NCBI RefSeq assembly: GCF_022654015.1
Contig: NZ_CP073063.1
Span: 744,001-808,000 of the forward strand
DNA: 64,000 nt
Reading direction: 5' to 3'
Origin: Brevundimonas diminuta
GTDB lineage: Bacteria > Pseudomonadota > Alphaproteobacteria > Caulobacterales > Caulobacteraceae
In this document: one piece after another, positions 9,006 through 17,054 of the stretch
Numbering within the stretch: the first letter of the stretch is position 1
Layout of the letters: the number at the start of each line of letters is the position of its first letter
Notes under the pieces: model-generated
What the model saw: only the letters and a program-made list of their open reading frames with translations
The model's database searches: none
What the model was told of the DNA's origin: nothing
Program-made: the position numbers and the translations under genes

Positions 9006-9857
9006 ATGACACGCCGTGGACTGTTCGCGCCTGCCCTTGGGCTTCTCGCCGCCGCTTGCTCGCCGCTGAGCCTGCTGAACACCCTGGGACCGAGGGACGG
9101 CGGGGTGCGCCGCGTCGCGCGCGACATCCCCTATGGCGACGATCCGCGCCAGCAGATTGATCTCTATGCGCCGACCGCGCCTGGTCCCTATCCGACGCTG
9201 GTCTTCTTCTATGGCGGCGGCTGGGATTCAGGCTCGCGCAGCCAGTATGGGTGGGCGGCGCAAGCTTTGGCGGCGCGCGGGTTCGTGGTCGCCCTGCCGG
9301 ACTACCGCATCGTGCCCCAGGTCGTCTTCCCAGCCTTCATCGAGGACGCCGCCGCCGCCACGGCCAAGGCGGCGGAGGTGGTCGGTCAATATGGCGGCGA
9401 TCCGGCGCGACTTGGCGTGCTGGGCCATTCGGCGGGCGCGCATCTGGCGATGATGATCGCCCTGGACCGACGCTATATGGCCGCCGTCGGCCGGCCCGAC
9501 CTGATCAAGGCGGCCGCAGGTCTCGCGGGCCCTTACGACTTCCTGCCATTCGACGTGGCGGCGTCGCAGAACGCCTTCGGCCGTGCGCCCGATCCGACCC
9601 TGACCCAGCCAGTGACCTTCGTGCGTCGTGACGCCCCGCCGATCTGGCTGGGCCATGGCACGGCCGACACGGTGGTCCACGACGAGGACACGGTCATTCT
9701 GGATGATCGGATGCGCGCGGCGGGCGGACGATCGGAAGCCAAGCTCTATCCGGGTCTGGACCACGCCGACCTGATCGCGACCTTCTCGCCCCTGTTCCGC
9801 AAGAAGGCGACGGTGCTGGCCGATGTGACGGACTTCTTCCACCGGCGGCTGGGCTGA
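9006..9857 (+). CDS. Lipoprotein alpha/beta-hydrolase (carboxylesterase-like)
   Basis: A 283-residue protein starting with a lipoprotein signal whose lipobox LAAAC places the acylated cysteine at residue 18. The rest is a BD-FAE/HSL-like alpha/beta hydrolase: an oxyanion loop YGGGW (usually HGGGW), nucleophile elbow GHSAG, acid in HGTADTVV and His in GLDHAD. It is expected to be membrane-anchored and to hydrolyse esters of unknown identity. It starts 62 bp after the AsmA-like gene in the same direction and may share its transcript. The first oxyanion residue being Tyr instead of His is a small oddity. Confidence 0.85.
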   Translation: MTRRGLFAPALGLLAAACSPLSLLNTLGPRDGGVRRVARDIPYGDDPRQQIDLYAPTAPGPYPTLVFFYGGGWDSGSRSQYGWAAQALAARGFVVALPDYRIVPQVVFPAFIEDAAAATAKAAEVVGQYGGDPARLGVLGHSAGAHLAMMIALDRRYMAAVGRPDLIKAAAGLAGPYDFLPFDVAASQNAFGRAPDPTLTQPVTFVRRDAPPIWLGHGTADTVVHDEDTVILDDRMRAAGGRSEAKLYPGLDHADLIATFSPLFRKKATVLADVTDFFHRRLG

Positions 9858-9869
9858 ACCGACGGAGAG

Positions 9870-9954
9870 TGGTGCGGGCGGCCGGGGTCGAACCGGCACT
9901 CCTTTCGGAACTGGATTTTGAGTCCAGCGCGTCTACCAATTCCACCACGCCCGC
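9870..9954 (-). tRNA. tRNA-Leu (anticodon CAA)
   Basis: Read on the minus strand, an 85-nt type II tRNA with a 7-bp acceptor stem GCGGGCG/CGCCCGC. The anticodon stem-loop is CTGGA-CTCAAAA-TCCAG (anticodon CAA, decoding UUG). The variable arm is extended, the T arm is GCCGG-TTCGACC-CCGGC, and the 3' CCA is encoded. Discriminator A and the long variable arm agree with leucine identity. Confidence 0.97.
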
Positions 9955-10009
9955 AGCGGAAGGACCGCCTCATGCCACAGACGGGCGAGGCGGGTCTAGT
10001 GCCCGTGAT

Positions 10010-10759
10010 CTATCCTTGGACGTTGAACGTCATTCGTGTGGTGAATGTCCCGCCAGCCTGGATCGGTCTGCCATCAATCTGACGGAGCCGGCCTGTGCGG
10101 ATTGCCTGAAGGGCGTAACGTCCGAAGCCTGAGCGAGTGGGTTGCTCATCGAGCAGTATGCAGTTTTGGGGACGTCCCCGAGAGTCCACATTGCACTGAA
10201 TGAGAACGTTAGCGCTAGTGACCGACGGCATGGGCGACGGCACGCCCAGTTGTGGCGGTCTGTCCCAAACCACGGCCGAGACGCTGGGATCGTAAGTCAT
10301 GTCGGAGGCGCTTTGCAGCGGAACTCCGCATTCGGTCATAACCGTCGTGAGCGGAGTAGGATCGGCAGGCAATGCCAGTTCGTAACGGCGGGCGGGCGTG
10401 GAGCCCTCGCCTGGTACGCGGACAGTAAGCTGCGATGTGTTCAGCAGACGACGGGCGTATACAGCCGGTGCGGTAGAGAGAGCGGTGGTTCGTTCGCCTA
10501 CGGGTGAGACCACCCAATCGCCCGAACGCAGAGTGTCATCCGAAAGGTTAACCTCCAGCTTCCTGTAGGTAGCGTCGGGTGGCGCTGTAGGCAGGCCGGT
10601 TAGCGACAGTATGAAGCTGCGATCCTGGCAGATTGCTGACACCGTTACGCCTACGTCGTATTCGATGTAGGCCATGCTCAGATTGTCCCGCTTTGCAGTC
10701 GACCAAGCCAGATCAGGCGCTGCGGTCTGAGCCAAGGTCAGCAACATGGCGGTGATCAC
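10010..10759 (-). CDS. Periplasmic protein with TonB C-terminal-like domain
   Basis: About 249 residues. The start is set at a GTG that overlaps the stop of the upstream gene (GTGA) and gives a hydrophobic leader (MITAMLLTLAQTAA); an ATG 12 bp further in is the alternative. The last 70 residues (VLIQCNVDSRGRPQNC, GFGRYALQAIRTGRL, GTFTTRMTFNV) match the pattern of TonB_C-like domains, which fold as a small alpha/beta unit, with two cysteines. The N-terminal half is unrecognised. It probably sits in the periplasm; the lack of an obvious long membrane anchor argues against a true energy-transducing TonB. Base composition is somewhat lower in GC than its neighbours. Confidence 0.65.
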   Translation of the reverse strand: MITAMLLTLAQTAAPDLAWSTAKRDNLSMAYIEYDVGVTVSAICQDRSFILSLTGLPTAPPDATYRKLEVNLSDDTLRSGDWVVSPVGERTTALSTAPAVYARRLLNTSQLTVRVPGEGSTPARRYELALPADPTPLTTVMTECGVPLQSASDMTYDPSVSAVVWDRPPQLGVPSPMPSVTSANVLIQCNVDSRGRPQNCILLDEQPTRSGFGRYALQAIRTGRLRQIDGRPIQAGGTFTTRMTFNVQG

Positions 10760-11292
10760 GCGACGACTTCCATATGGCTGTCCGTGCCGCCTGACTGGAT
10801 GCGGCGGGCGCGGATGTACATTTCGACGCGCTGCATGACGATCAGGCCCATGGCGAAGACCAGGAAGGCGTCGGTGACGGCCAGGGCGTTCAGATGCCAA
10901 GAGGCGGCGTGGCTTTCGATCAGGTCGCGCAGCAGCGACCGACCGGTGAACAGCACGACCAGCAGGATAAGCCCCAGCGGCGAGGCCTGGGCCATCAGGG
11001 AGCCGTCCGGCTCCTTTTCGATGGTGACGGTCTTGCCGCGATACCAGCCGGCGACGCCGCCCAGGAGGCCGCCGATGGCCAGAACCGCCCAGGCGTCGGG
11101 GCCGAACGGCGCATGGGCCATGTTCGGGTTCTGTGCCGACCCCCAGATGCCCAGGCTGATCAGCGGCAGGACGATGGTCGGCATGACCCATAGCAGCTGC
11201 GGCTTCAGCACGCGCTTCCTGCGGTTCTTCAGCAGCACGACCACCAGCATGATCGGGATCATGAGCAGCGGGATCAGTTTTTCAGGCGGCAC
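10756..11292 (-). CDS. Integral membrane protein, CcdC/DUF1453-like
   Basis: A 178-residue protein with four to five predicted membrane segments (IPLLMIPIMLVVVLL, PTIVLPLISLGIW, AVLAIGGLLGGVAGW, LGLILLVVLFTG, VTDAFLVFAMGLIV). A basic loop KNRRKRVLK follows the first helix, and the GWYRGKTVTIEKEPDG stretch resembles CcdC/DUF1453 proteins. The start is taken as GTG because GGGGAGAG lies at the right distance; an upstream in-frame TTG falls inside that ribosome-binding site. It overlaps the next gene by 4 bp, suggesting an operon. Function unknown. Confidence 0.6.
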   Translation of the reverse strand: MPPEKLIPLLMIPIMLVVVLLKNRRKRVLKPQLLWVMPTIVLPLISLGIWGSAQNPNMAHAPFGPDAWAVLAIGGLLGGVAGWYRGKTVTIEKEPDGSLMAQASPLGLILLVVLFTGRSLLRDLIESHAASWHLNALAVTDAFLVFAMGLIVMQRVEMYIRARRIQSGGTDSHMEVVA

Positions 11293-11355
11293 GTCGTCTC
11301 TCCCCAAAGACAGGATGCGGCCTCCCCCGAGGCCGCTGTCAGCACCCTAGCGGCG

Positions 11356-12375
11356 TCAATCCGCGCTGGATAGCGGCGCGACCGTCTGTTCGATGGCGCC
11401 GAAGATCGAATGATGACGCGCGTCCAGCATTTCGATCCGCACCGTGTCGCCGTGTTTCAGGAAGGGCGTCTCGGCCGCGCCGCGCAGGATCGTCTCGACC
11501 GTGCGGACCTCGGCGATGCAGGAATAGCCCAGGCCGCCTTCCGAGACCGGCTTGCCGGGGCCGCCGTCAGCGTCCTTGTTCGACACCGTGCCTGAACCGA
11601 TGATGGTACCGGCACCCAGCGCCCGGGTCTTGGCCAGATGGGCGATCAGGGTTCCGAAGTCGAAGGTCATGTCGACGCCGGCGTCAGCCTTGCCGAAATC
11701 CTGGCCGTTCAACTGCACCGACAGGATGCCGTGCAGCTTGCCGTCCTTCCATCGGTCGCCCAGCGCCTCGGGCGTGACGAGAACGGGCGACAGGGCGCTG
11801 GCGGGCTTGGACTGGACGAAGCCGAAGCCCTTGGCCAGTTCGGCGGGGATCAGATTGCGCAGGCTCACGTCATTGACCAAACCGACCAGGCGAATGGCGT
11901 CGAGCGCCTGTTCGCGCGTCGCGCCCTGCGGCACGTCGCCGACGACCACCACGATCTCGGCCTCCAGGTCGCAGCCCCAGGCCTCGTCGGCCAGCGGGAT
12001 CGGATCGCGCGGCGACAGGAAGCTATCGGAGCCGCCTTGATACATCAGCGGGTCGGTCCAGAAGCTCTCAGGCATTTCGGCGCCGCGCGCCTTACGAACC
12101 AGTTCGACGTGGTTCACATAGGCCGAACCGTCCGCCCATTGATGGGCGCGGGGCAGGGGCGAGGCGGCGTCGCGTTCGTGGAAGCGGCCGCGCGGCACGG
12201 CCTCATGCTCAAGGCTTTCGGCCAAGGCCTCAAGCCGGGGCCCGCAATGGTCCCAGTCATCCAGCGCCGCCTGCAGCGTCGGGGCGATCAGGAAGGCGTC
12301 GGTGAACCAGTTCAGGTCCTGAGAGACGACAACGAGGCGGCCGTCGCGGCCGTGCTTGAGCGAGGCGAGTTTCAT
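11356..12375 (-). CDS. Fumarylacetoacetate hydrolase family protein
   Basis: A 339-residue protein of the FAH family beginning MKLASLKHGRDGRLVVV. The FAH core is visible with the acidic metal-binding segment WGCDLEAEIVVVVGD, the GIGS-like turn GTIIGSGTVSNKD and the C-terminal FLKHGDTVRIEMLD. The length and opening resemble the bacterial fumarylacetoacetases that split fumarylacetoacetate to fumarate and acetoacetate at the end of tyrosine breakdown. The presence of 4-hydroxyphenylpyruvate dioxygenase about 2 kb upstream on the same strand supports this. Homogentisate dioxygenase and maleylacetoacetate isomerase are not in the window. Another FAH-family reaction remains possible. Confidence 0.8.
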   Translation of the reverse strand: MKLASLKHGRDGRLVVVSQDLNWFTDAFLIAPTLQAALDDWDHCGPRLEALAESLEHEAVPRGRFHERDAASPLPRAHQWADGSAYVNHVELVRKARGAEMPESFWTDPLMYQGGSDSFLSPRDPIPLADEAWGCDLEAEIVVVVGDVPQGATREQALDAIRLVGLVNDVSLRNLIPAELAKGFGFVQSKPASALSPVLVTPEALGDRWKDGKLHGILSVQLNGQDFGKADAGVDMTFDFGTLIAHLAKTRALGAGTIIGSGTVSNKDADGGPGKPVSEGGLGYSCIAEVRTVETILRGAAETPFLKHGDTVRIEMLDARHHSIFGAIEQTVAPLSSAD

Positions 12376-12418
12376 GACCAAGGCCTAGACCGGATTTGCG
12401 ATGTTGGGAACGGCGGAA

Positions 12419-12685
12419 TCAGTCGGCGGCCGTCAGCAGGGCGCGGGCCTCGGCGCCGGTGCGGGCGGCGCGGTCGCGGACCTCGACCTCGACGATGACG
12501 CCGCCCTCGGGCTCGACGGCCCACAGGTAGCGACGCTCGACCTCGACGGTGCGGCCGGACGGGGCGAAACCCTCATAGCTGTCGCCCCAAGGGGTGATCT
12601 TCCTGACCTCGACGAAGGGCATTGCGCAGGCGGCGTCCAGCTCCTCGTTGGCCATCACGGTCAGTTCGTCATCGGATGCAGGCAT
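12419..12685 (-). CDS. Conserved-looking small acidic protein, unknown function
   Basis: An 88-residue cytoplasmic protein rich in Glu and Asp (MPASDDELTVMANEELDAAC... ending ALLTAAD). It has no signal peptide or membrane segment. It sits 43 bp upstream of the FAH gene on the same strand and may be co-transcribed with it. Coding is supported by strong G/C at third positions and by its fit into the otherwise empty gap. I do not recognise a family. Confidence 0.55.
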   Translation of the reverse strand: MPASDDELTVMANEELDAACAMPFVEVRKITPWGDSYEGFAPSGRTVEVERRYLWAVEPEGGVIVEVEVRDRAARTGAEARALLTAAD

Positions 12686-12741
12686 GGGTCTCGATCTTGT
12701 AAAAAGAGAGTCTAATTCGTCTAATTGGTCTGAACGGGCGC

Positions 12742-13806
12742 TCAGGGTTCGTCGGCGTAGATGGCGACGCGGGCGCGGTCGGTCGAGGAGACCGCGCCGC
12801 GATACATGCCCGAGGTGGACATGGCGAAGGCGGGGCGACCATCCAGGCCCATGACGATGACGCCGCCCTTGCCGCCCAGACGATCGGCGTCGGCGATCTC
12901 CGCCTGACCCGCGGCCTGCGTCGCCGCCCCTCCTGCAATCCGCGCGCAGATGTCGCGGGCGACGGTGGCGCGGATGAAATATTCGCCGTCGCCGGTGGCG
13001 GACACCGCGCAGCCGTCGGCGTTGGAGGCGTAGGTGCCGGCGCCGATGATCGGCACGTCCCCGACCCGCCCCCAGCGTTTGGCGGTCATGCCGCCGGTCG
13101 AGGTGGCGGCGGCGAGACGACCCTGGCTGTCCAGCGCCACGGCGCCGACCGTGCCGAACTTCTTCTCGTTCAGGGGCGGGGCGACTTCGGCCTGAGCGCC
13201 CGGTAGAGGCGCGCCGACGGGGCGCTCGGGGATCGGCTGTCCGGCCTCGGTCAGGGCCTTGACCAGCCCCTGCCAGCGCCGGTCGGTGAAGAAGAAGGAC
13301 GGATCGACCTGCTCCAGCCCGACCGAGGCGGCGAAGGCGTCGGCGCCGGGGCCGATCAGCATGACGTGGGGCGACCGCTCCATCACTGCGCGGGCGGCGG
13401 CGACGGGGTGGCGGGTGGTGGTCAGGCCGGCGACGGACCCTGCGGTCAGGTCCGATCCATTCATGACGGCGGCGTCCAGTTCGTTGCGACCGGCTGCGGT
13501 AAAGACCGCCCCGCGCCCAGCGTTGAACAGGGTATCGTCCTCCATGACCTGAACGACGGCTTGGACCGCATCCAGCGCCGAGCCGCCGCTTTTCAGCACG
13601 GCCGAACCGGCGTCCAGCGCGCCTTGCAGCGCCGCGCGATAGGCCGCGTCCTGCTCGGGCGTCAGGCTGGACCGCTCGATCACGCCTGCGCCGCCGTGGA
13701 TCGCCAGCGACCAGCGTGGAGCGGCGTCCTGGGCATTGGTCTGGGCGTGGGCCGAGGAAAAACACAGTGCAAAGAGTGCAATCAGTCCCGAACAGGCGAT
13801 GCGCAT
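12742..13806 (-). CDS. Secreted isoaspartyl peptidase/L-asparaginase (Ntn hydrolase, T2 family)
   Basis: A 354-residue precursor with a signal peptide (MRIACSGLIALFALCFSSAHAQ). The mature protein opens with the SLAIHGGAGVI motif of plant-type asparaginases, followed by NAGRGAVF. The autocatalytic site is FGTVGAVALD with Thr219 as the expected nucleophile after self-cleavage. C-terminal landmarks are STGGM, GAGTYA and GDGEYFIR. It would remove beta-aspartyl residues from damaged peptides or hydrolyse asparagine in the periplasm. The ATG has a strong GGAGGAGG site 7 bp upstream. The frame is open for 31 more codons upstream, but these lack a start with a ribosome site. Clustered AGTGCA half-sites surround the start. 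Confidence 0.92.
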   Translation of the reverse strand: MRIACSGLIALFALCFSSAHAQTNAQDAAPRWSLAIHGGAGVIERSSLTPEQDAAYRAALQGALDAGSAVLKSGGSALDAVQAVVQVMEDDTLFNAGRGAVFTAAGRNELDAAVMNGSDLTAGSVAGLTTTRHPVAAARAVMERSPHVMLIGPGADAFAASVGLEQVDPSFFFTDRRWQGLVKALTEAGQPIPERPVGAPLPGAQAEVAPPLNEKKFGTVGAVALDSQGRLAAATSTGGMTAKRWGRVGDVPIIGAGTYASNADGCAVSATGDGEYFIRATVARDICARIAGGAATQAAGQAEIADADRLGGKGGVIVMGLDGRPAFAMSTSGMYRGAVSSTDRARVAIYADEP

Positions 13807-13833
13807 CGTGAACCTCCTCCGCGCCGAAAACGC

Positions 13834-13850
13834 AGTGCAATCGGTGCACT
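13834..13850. promoter_or_regulatory. Palindrome AGTGCA-N5-TGCACT, possible operator
   Basis: A perfect 6+6 inverted repeat with a 5-bp spacer, 28 bp upstream of the start of the secreted asparaginase-type gene. Two further AGTGCA half-sites occur as direct repeats at 13766-13771 and 13775-13780, inside the signal-peptide codons. Four half-sites within 85 bp suggest a binding site for a dimeric regulator. The regulator is unknown. Confidence 0.4.
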
Positions 13851-14070
13851 TTAGCCCAATGACGCCGGTCGGTCGCAGTGTAACGCCGCGTTCGGTCATG
13901 TCAGGTCGATTAGCCGAAGAAAATCGGAAATGCCGAAAGATCAGAGGGTTGGTTCGCGGCGATAGGATGTTTGCATATGAGGGACGGAGCCTTGCTGTGC
14001 CGCAGGGCCGCTTACGGACAAACGGATGAGGCGCTAATCAACCACGCTCGGGCCTCATCGGCCGAGGGAC
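13851..14070. other. Gene-free interval
   Basis: No convincing gene is visible. The interval holds an 8-bp inverted repeat, GATGAGGC at 14025-14032 and GCCTCATC at 14052-14059, with a 19-base loop. This could act as a terminator for a transcript arriving from the right. Base composition is less GC-rich than the flanks. Confidence 0.35.
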
Positions 14071-14268
14071 TCAGCGGCGGCTGCGCGTCTTTTTCAAGCG
14101 GTCCACAAGCATCGCTCCGCTAGAGGTCAATAAGCACATGGGCAAAATCCAAGGCTGATATTGTTCGCCGCTATTCCCATAATGGACGAGCAAGGCCACG
14201 ATGATTGTCGCCAGCGTCCAGAGCGAAAGGGTGGCGTAGGCGACAAGTAGGACTGGATCGCGGGTCAT
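14071..14268 (-). CDS. Small two-helix membrane protein, hypothetical
   Basis: A possible 65-residue protein with two hydrophobic segments (LLVAYATLSLWTLATIIVALLV and ILPMCLLTSSGAMLV) and a basic tail (DRLKKTRSRR), the topology of a small inner-membrane protein. The ribosome site is weak. Codon use differs from neighbours, including a TTA leucine codon that is rare in this region. It could be a transferred small gene or a chance open frame. Confidence 0.4.
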   Translation of the reverse strand: MTRDPVLLVAYATLSLWTLATIIVALLVHYGNSGEQYQPWILPMCLLTSSGAMLVDRLKKTRSRR

Positions 14269-14388
14269 CTGAGGCTATCCAAGGTTGCGCCTGAAGTCTG
14301 ACCAAACTTTCTTGCAGTTGTCCACCAAAAGGCCTGTGCACTCGGAGTAAAAACCCCCTCCCCGTAGAGGGCCGATGTCTGGCCCGCC

Positions 14389-14574
14389 TCACCCCCGGTG
14401 GTGCAGCCGCTTCCACACCTGATAGCCGACGATGGGGGCGAAACCGCAGAGGAGGGCGGCGATCAGGACCATCCAGAAGCCGCCGCCCAGCCAGACTTCG
14501 CCGGCCAGGGCCCCGGCGCCGGCCGCCAGGACCGGGCCGAGCCAGGGCAGCCAGGTCGGCGGCCGCATCTTCAT
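14389..14574 (-). CDS. Small two-helix membrane protein, hypothetical
   Basis: A 61-residue protein with two predicted membrane helices (WLGPVLAAGAGALAGEVWLG and GFWMVLIAALLCGFAPIVGYQVW) and a basic, His-containing tail. Its ATG begins immediately after the stop codon of the dioxygenase gene, so it is probably the last gene of that transcript; a second ATG two codons later is an alternative start. No family recognised. Confidence 0.55.
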   Translation of the reverse strand: MKMRPPTWLPWLGPVLAAGAGALAGEVWLGGGFWMVLIAALLCGFAPIVGYQVWKRLHHRG

Positions 14575-15687
14575 TCAGGCGTCGACCTTGATGACGCCGC
14601 GACGGATCTGGTCCAGTTCGATGGAGTCGAACAGGGCCTGGAAGTTGCCGTTGCCAAAGCCTTCGTTGCCCTTGCGCTGGATGATCTCGAAGAAGATCGG
14701 GCCGAAGGTGTCCTGGGTGAAGATCTGCAGCAGCAGGCCCTCTTCGTCCGAACCGTCGATCAGGATGCGGTTCTTGCGCATCCGCTCCACGTCCTCGCCA
14801 TGGTTGGGCAGGCGTTTGTCGATCAGTTCGAAATAGGTCTCGATCGTGTCCTGGAAGGCGACGCCGCGTTCCTTCATCGCCTCGACCGTCTCGAAGATGT
14901 TCTCGGTCGTCAGGGCGATGTGCTGGATGCCTTCGCCGTTGTAGCGACGGATGAACTCCTCGATCTGAGAGTTCTCGTCCTGGCTTTCGTTCAGCGGGAT
15001 GCGGATGGCGCGGTCGGGCGCGATCATGGCCTGGGAGAACAGGCCCGTCGCCTTGCCCTTGATGTCGAAATACTTCTGCTCCTCGAAGTTGAAGATCGAG
15101 TTGTAGAAGCCCGACCAGGTGCGCATCTGGCCGCGACGGACGTTGTGGGTCAGGTGGTCCAGGATCTCTAGGCCCATGGAGTTCTTGCGCTCGGCCTCTT
15201 CCCAGCCCTCGATCTCGTCCCAGGCGTCATAGAGCGAGCCGGCGTCGCCATACTGGTCGATGACATAGAGCAGCGAGCCGCCGATGCCTTGCAGGATGTA
15301 GGGGTAGTCGTCGCCCAGCGCGCCGCCGGCGGCGTCGGTCGCGGCGACGGCCCCGCGGGCCAGCGCGCCCTCATAGGCGGCCTTGGCGTCGGTGGTGCGG
15401 AAGGCCATGCCGTTGGCGGACGGGCCGTGATCCTTGGCGAAGTCGGCGGCCTGACCCTTGGGCGAGCGCTGCACCAGGAAGCTGATGTCGCCCTGTTTCA
15501 GGCGCACCACGTCGGTCTTGGGGTTCACGTGCGTCTGGGTGAAGCCCATCAGCTCCAGGCGCGAAATCATCGCCTCGGGCTCGGGGCCGGTGAATTCGAC
15601 GAACTCGAAACCGTCGACGCCGAGGGGGTTTTCCTGGTCGATCTGTTCCGCCGTAGCCAGATCTTGGGCCTGAGTCATGTCGTTCAT
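14575..15687 (-). CDS. hppD: 4-hydroxyphenylpyruvate dioxygenase
   Basis: A 370-residue non-heme iron dioxygenase that turns 4-hydroxyphenylpyruvate into homogentisate, the second step of tyrosine breakdown. The two vicinal-oxygen-chelate domains are clear. The expected iron ligands are His178 (ILDHLTHNV), His256 (GIQHIAL) and Glu334 (FFEIIQR). The C-terminal GFGNGNFQALF motif is characteristic of this enzyme rather than of hydroxymandelate synthase. The start at MNDMTQ follows GGGAGACGC; the open frame extends 31 codons further without a good start. Its pathway partner, an FAH-family hydrolase, lies about 2 kb downstream on the same strand, but homogentisate dioxygenase is not between them. 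Confidence 0.96.
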   Translation of the reverse strand: MNDMTQAQDLATAEQIDQENPLGVDGFEFVEFTGPEPEAMISRLELMGFTQTHVNPKTDVVRLKQGDISFLVQRSPKGQAADFAKDHGPSANGMAFRTTDAKAAYEGALARGAVAATDAAGGALGDDYPYILQGIGGSLLYVIDQYGDAGSLYDAWDEIEGWEEAERKNSMGLEILDHLTHNVRRGQMRTWSGFYNSIFNFEEQKYFDIKGKATGLFSQAMIAPDRAIRIPLNESQDENSQIEEFIRRYNGEGIQHIALTTENIFETVEAMKERGVAFQDTIETYFELIDKRLPNHGEDVERMRKNRILIDGSDEEGLLLQIFTQDTFGPIFFEIIQRKGNEGFGNGNFQALFDSIELDQIRRGVIKVDA

Positions 15688-15828
15688 GGGCGCGTCTCCC
15701 GCACAGATTTTTGAGGCGGGCTTAACCGAAAGGGGCCGCCGATTGGCGCGGAACCTAGTCACAGAAGACGACGGAGCCAAGACGAAGCCACGGGGTCGTG
15801 ATGACGGACGACCCCCAGCGCGTTCCCC

Positions 15829-16938
15829 TCAGCGCAGAACGGGCTCGGGATCGACCAGCCGGACGTCGTGCATCTGATCCAGATAGGCCTCGTAGTAGCC
15901 CTTGTGCGACGCCCCGACGATGGTCAGCATCCGCGTGCCCGGATAGCGGCCCAGAACATCGCGCATATTGGCGACCATGCGTAGGTTTCGCGTCTCCCAG
16001 TAGCCGAGGTAGCGCCGGCCGAAGGCCTGCGGCGACGGCTCAACCAGGGTGGCGCCGAAGTCGGACTGATAGGTCAGGGTCGGATTCGTCGGCGCGTTAT
16101 AGGCGCGGTACATGCGCAGCACGCCGTCCGGCTGATCGAGGGCGGCGCCCAGTTCCGCGTCCTGCGTTCGACGGGTCTGGCTGGCGGGATTGTTCCACGC
16201 GCCCATGATGGCGTCGGCATAGGCTTTCTTCTCGACGGGGTCGGTCGGGTCGGGGGTGTCGGCGGAGTGGTCGTCGACGCTCCACAGCCGCTCCAGTCCC
16301 AGGCGTGCGGCGAGCGGCGCGGAGATCAGATAGGTCTCATTGGCCCTGTCCTTGATCCGGTTCAGCACGGCGACCAGAGCGTCGTTCAGACCGTCGCCAA
16401 CGGTGCGGTCTTCCGGCGCCAGCCGAAGCCATTGGACCAGGGCCGATCCCCGCTCGCCGGCGGCCAGGAAAACCGCCGCCAGATGACGCCGCTGAGCCGC
16501 AGTGGGCTGGGCGGGCCACTCGGCCAGCAGCCGCTCGGCCTCGGCGTTGGCGGCCGGGACGTCCAGGCCGGTCGCCAGGGCGGCGGGGGCGGGATCCCAG
16601 CAATAGGTTTCGACCGTCTCGGCATAGCGGGGCGGATAGCGACGCAGGCTGTCGCATTGCAGGCCCGATAGGTCCTCGGTCGCGATGGCGGTCGGCTTCC
16701 ACGCCGCCAACCGATCCAGCAGCGGCGAGAGGCTTTCGGCCTTGAAGCCCTCGCCCAGGTTCGACAGGTGCGGCGTGCCCAGGACCAGCACCTCGTTCAG
16801 CGCCCCGGCTGGCGGTCCCTTCAACTGATCGGGATGGAAGGACTGGCGATAGTCCTGAGCGGCGGCGGGCAGGGCGGCGACCAGCAACGCACCGACAGCG
16901 ACGAACAGGATGCGGGAGGAACGAAGAGGCAAAGCCAT
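15829..16938 (-). CDS. Secreted TIKI/TraB-like protein (DUF5694-type)
   Basis: A 369-residue precursor with a signal peptide ending ALPAAAQD. Near the N-terminus it has LVLGTPHLSN (a GxxH motif), and near the C-terminus NLRMVANM followed by IVGASHKGYYEAYL (a second GxxH). This pairing of two GxxH motifs with an R..N motif is the signature of the TIKI/TraB/GumN superfamily of putative metallo-hydrolases, and the overall length fits DUF5694 proteins. The role in bacteria is unknown. The gene stands alone between the dioxygenase and the metallopeptidase-like gene. Confidence 0.7.
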   Translation of the reverse strand: MALPLRSSRILFVAVGALLVAALPAAAQDYRQSFHPDQLKGPPAGALNEVLVLGTPHLSNLGEGFKAESLSPLLDRLAAWKPTAIATEDLSGLQCDSLRRYPPRYAETVETYCWDPAPAALATGLDVPAANAEAERLLAEWPAQPTAAQRRHLAAVFLAAGERGSALVQWLRLAPEDRTVGDGLNDALVAVLNRIKDRANETYLISAPLAARLGLERLWSVDDHSADTPDPTDPVEKKAYADAIMGAWNNPASQTRRTQDAELGAALDQPDGVLRMYRAYNAPTNPTLTYQSDFGATLVEPSPQAFGRRYLGYWETRNLRMVANMRDVLGRYPGTRMLTIVGASHKGYYEAYLDQMHDVRLVDPEPVLR

Positions 16939-17054
16939 GACACGCCATGAAAGAAGATTGGAAATGATCGACCGCCGGTCGACCATTTCACCTTTCACTG
17001 GATACCGGCTAGGCGCCCGTTAAATCTTGGACATCTAGGGCAGCGCATGCGCCG

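Noticed and set aside
9870..9954. tRNA-Leu as an integration site with a neighbouring island
   Set aside because: No integrase, repeated tRNA 3' end or island-like gene content was found on either side, although the next gene has a somewhat lower GC content.
12419..13849. One long 476-codon minus-strand gene covering the asparaginase region
   Set aside because: Only its last 88 codons look like protein. The remainder is a shadow in another frame of the secreted isoaspartyl peptidase.
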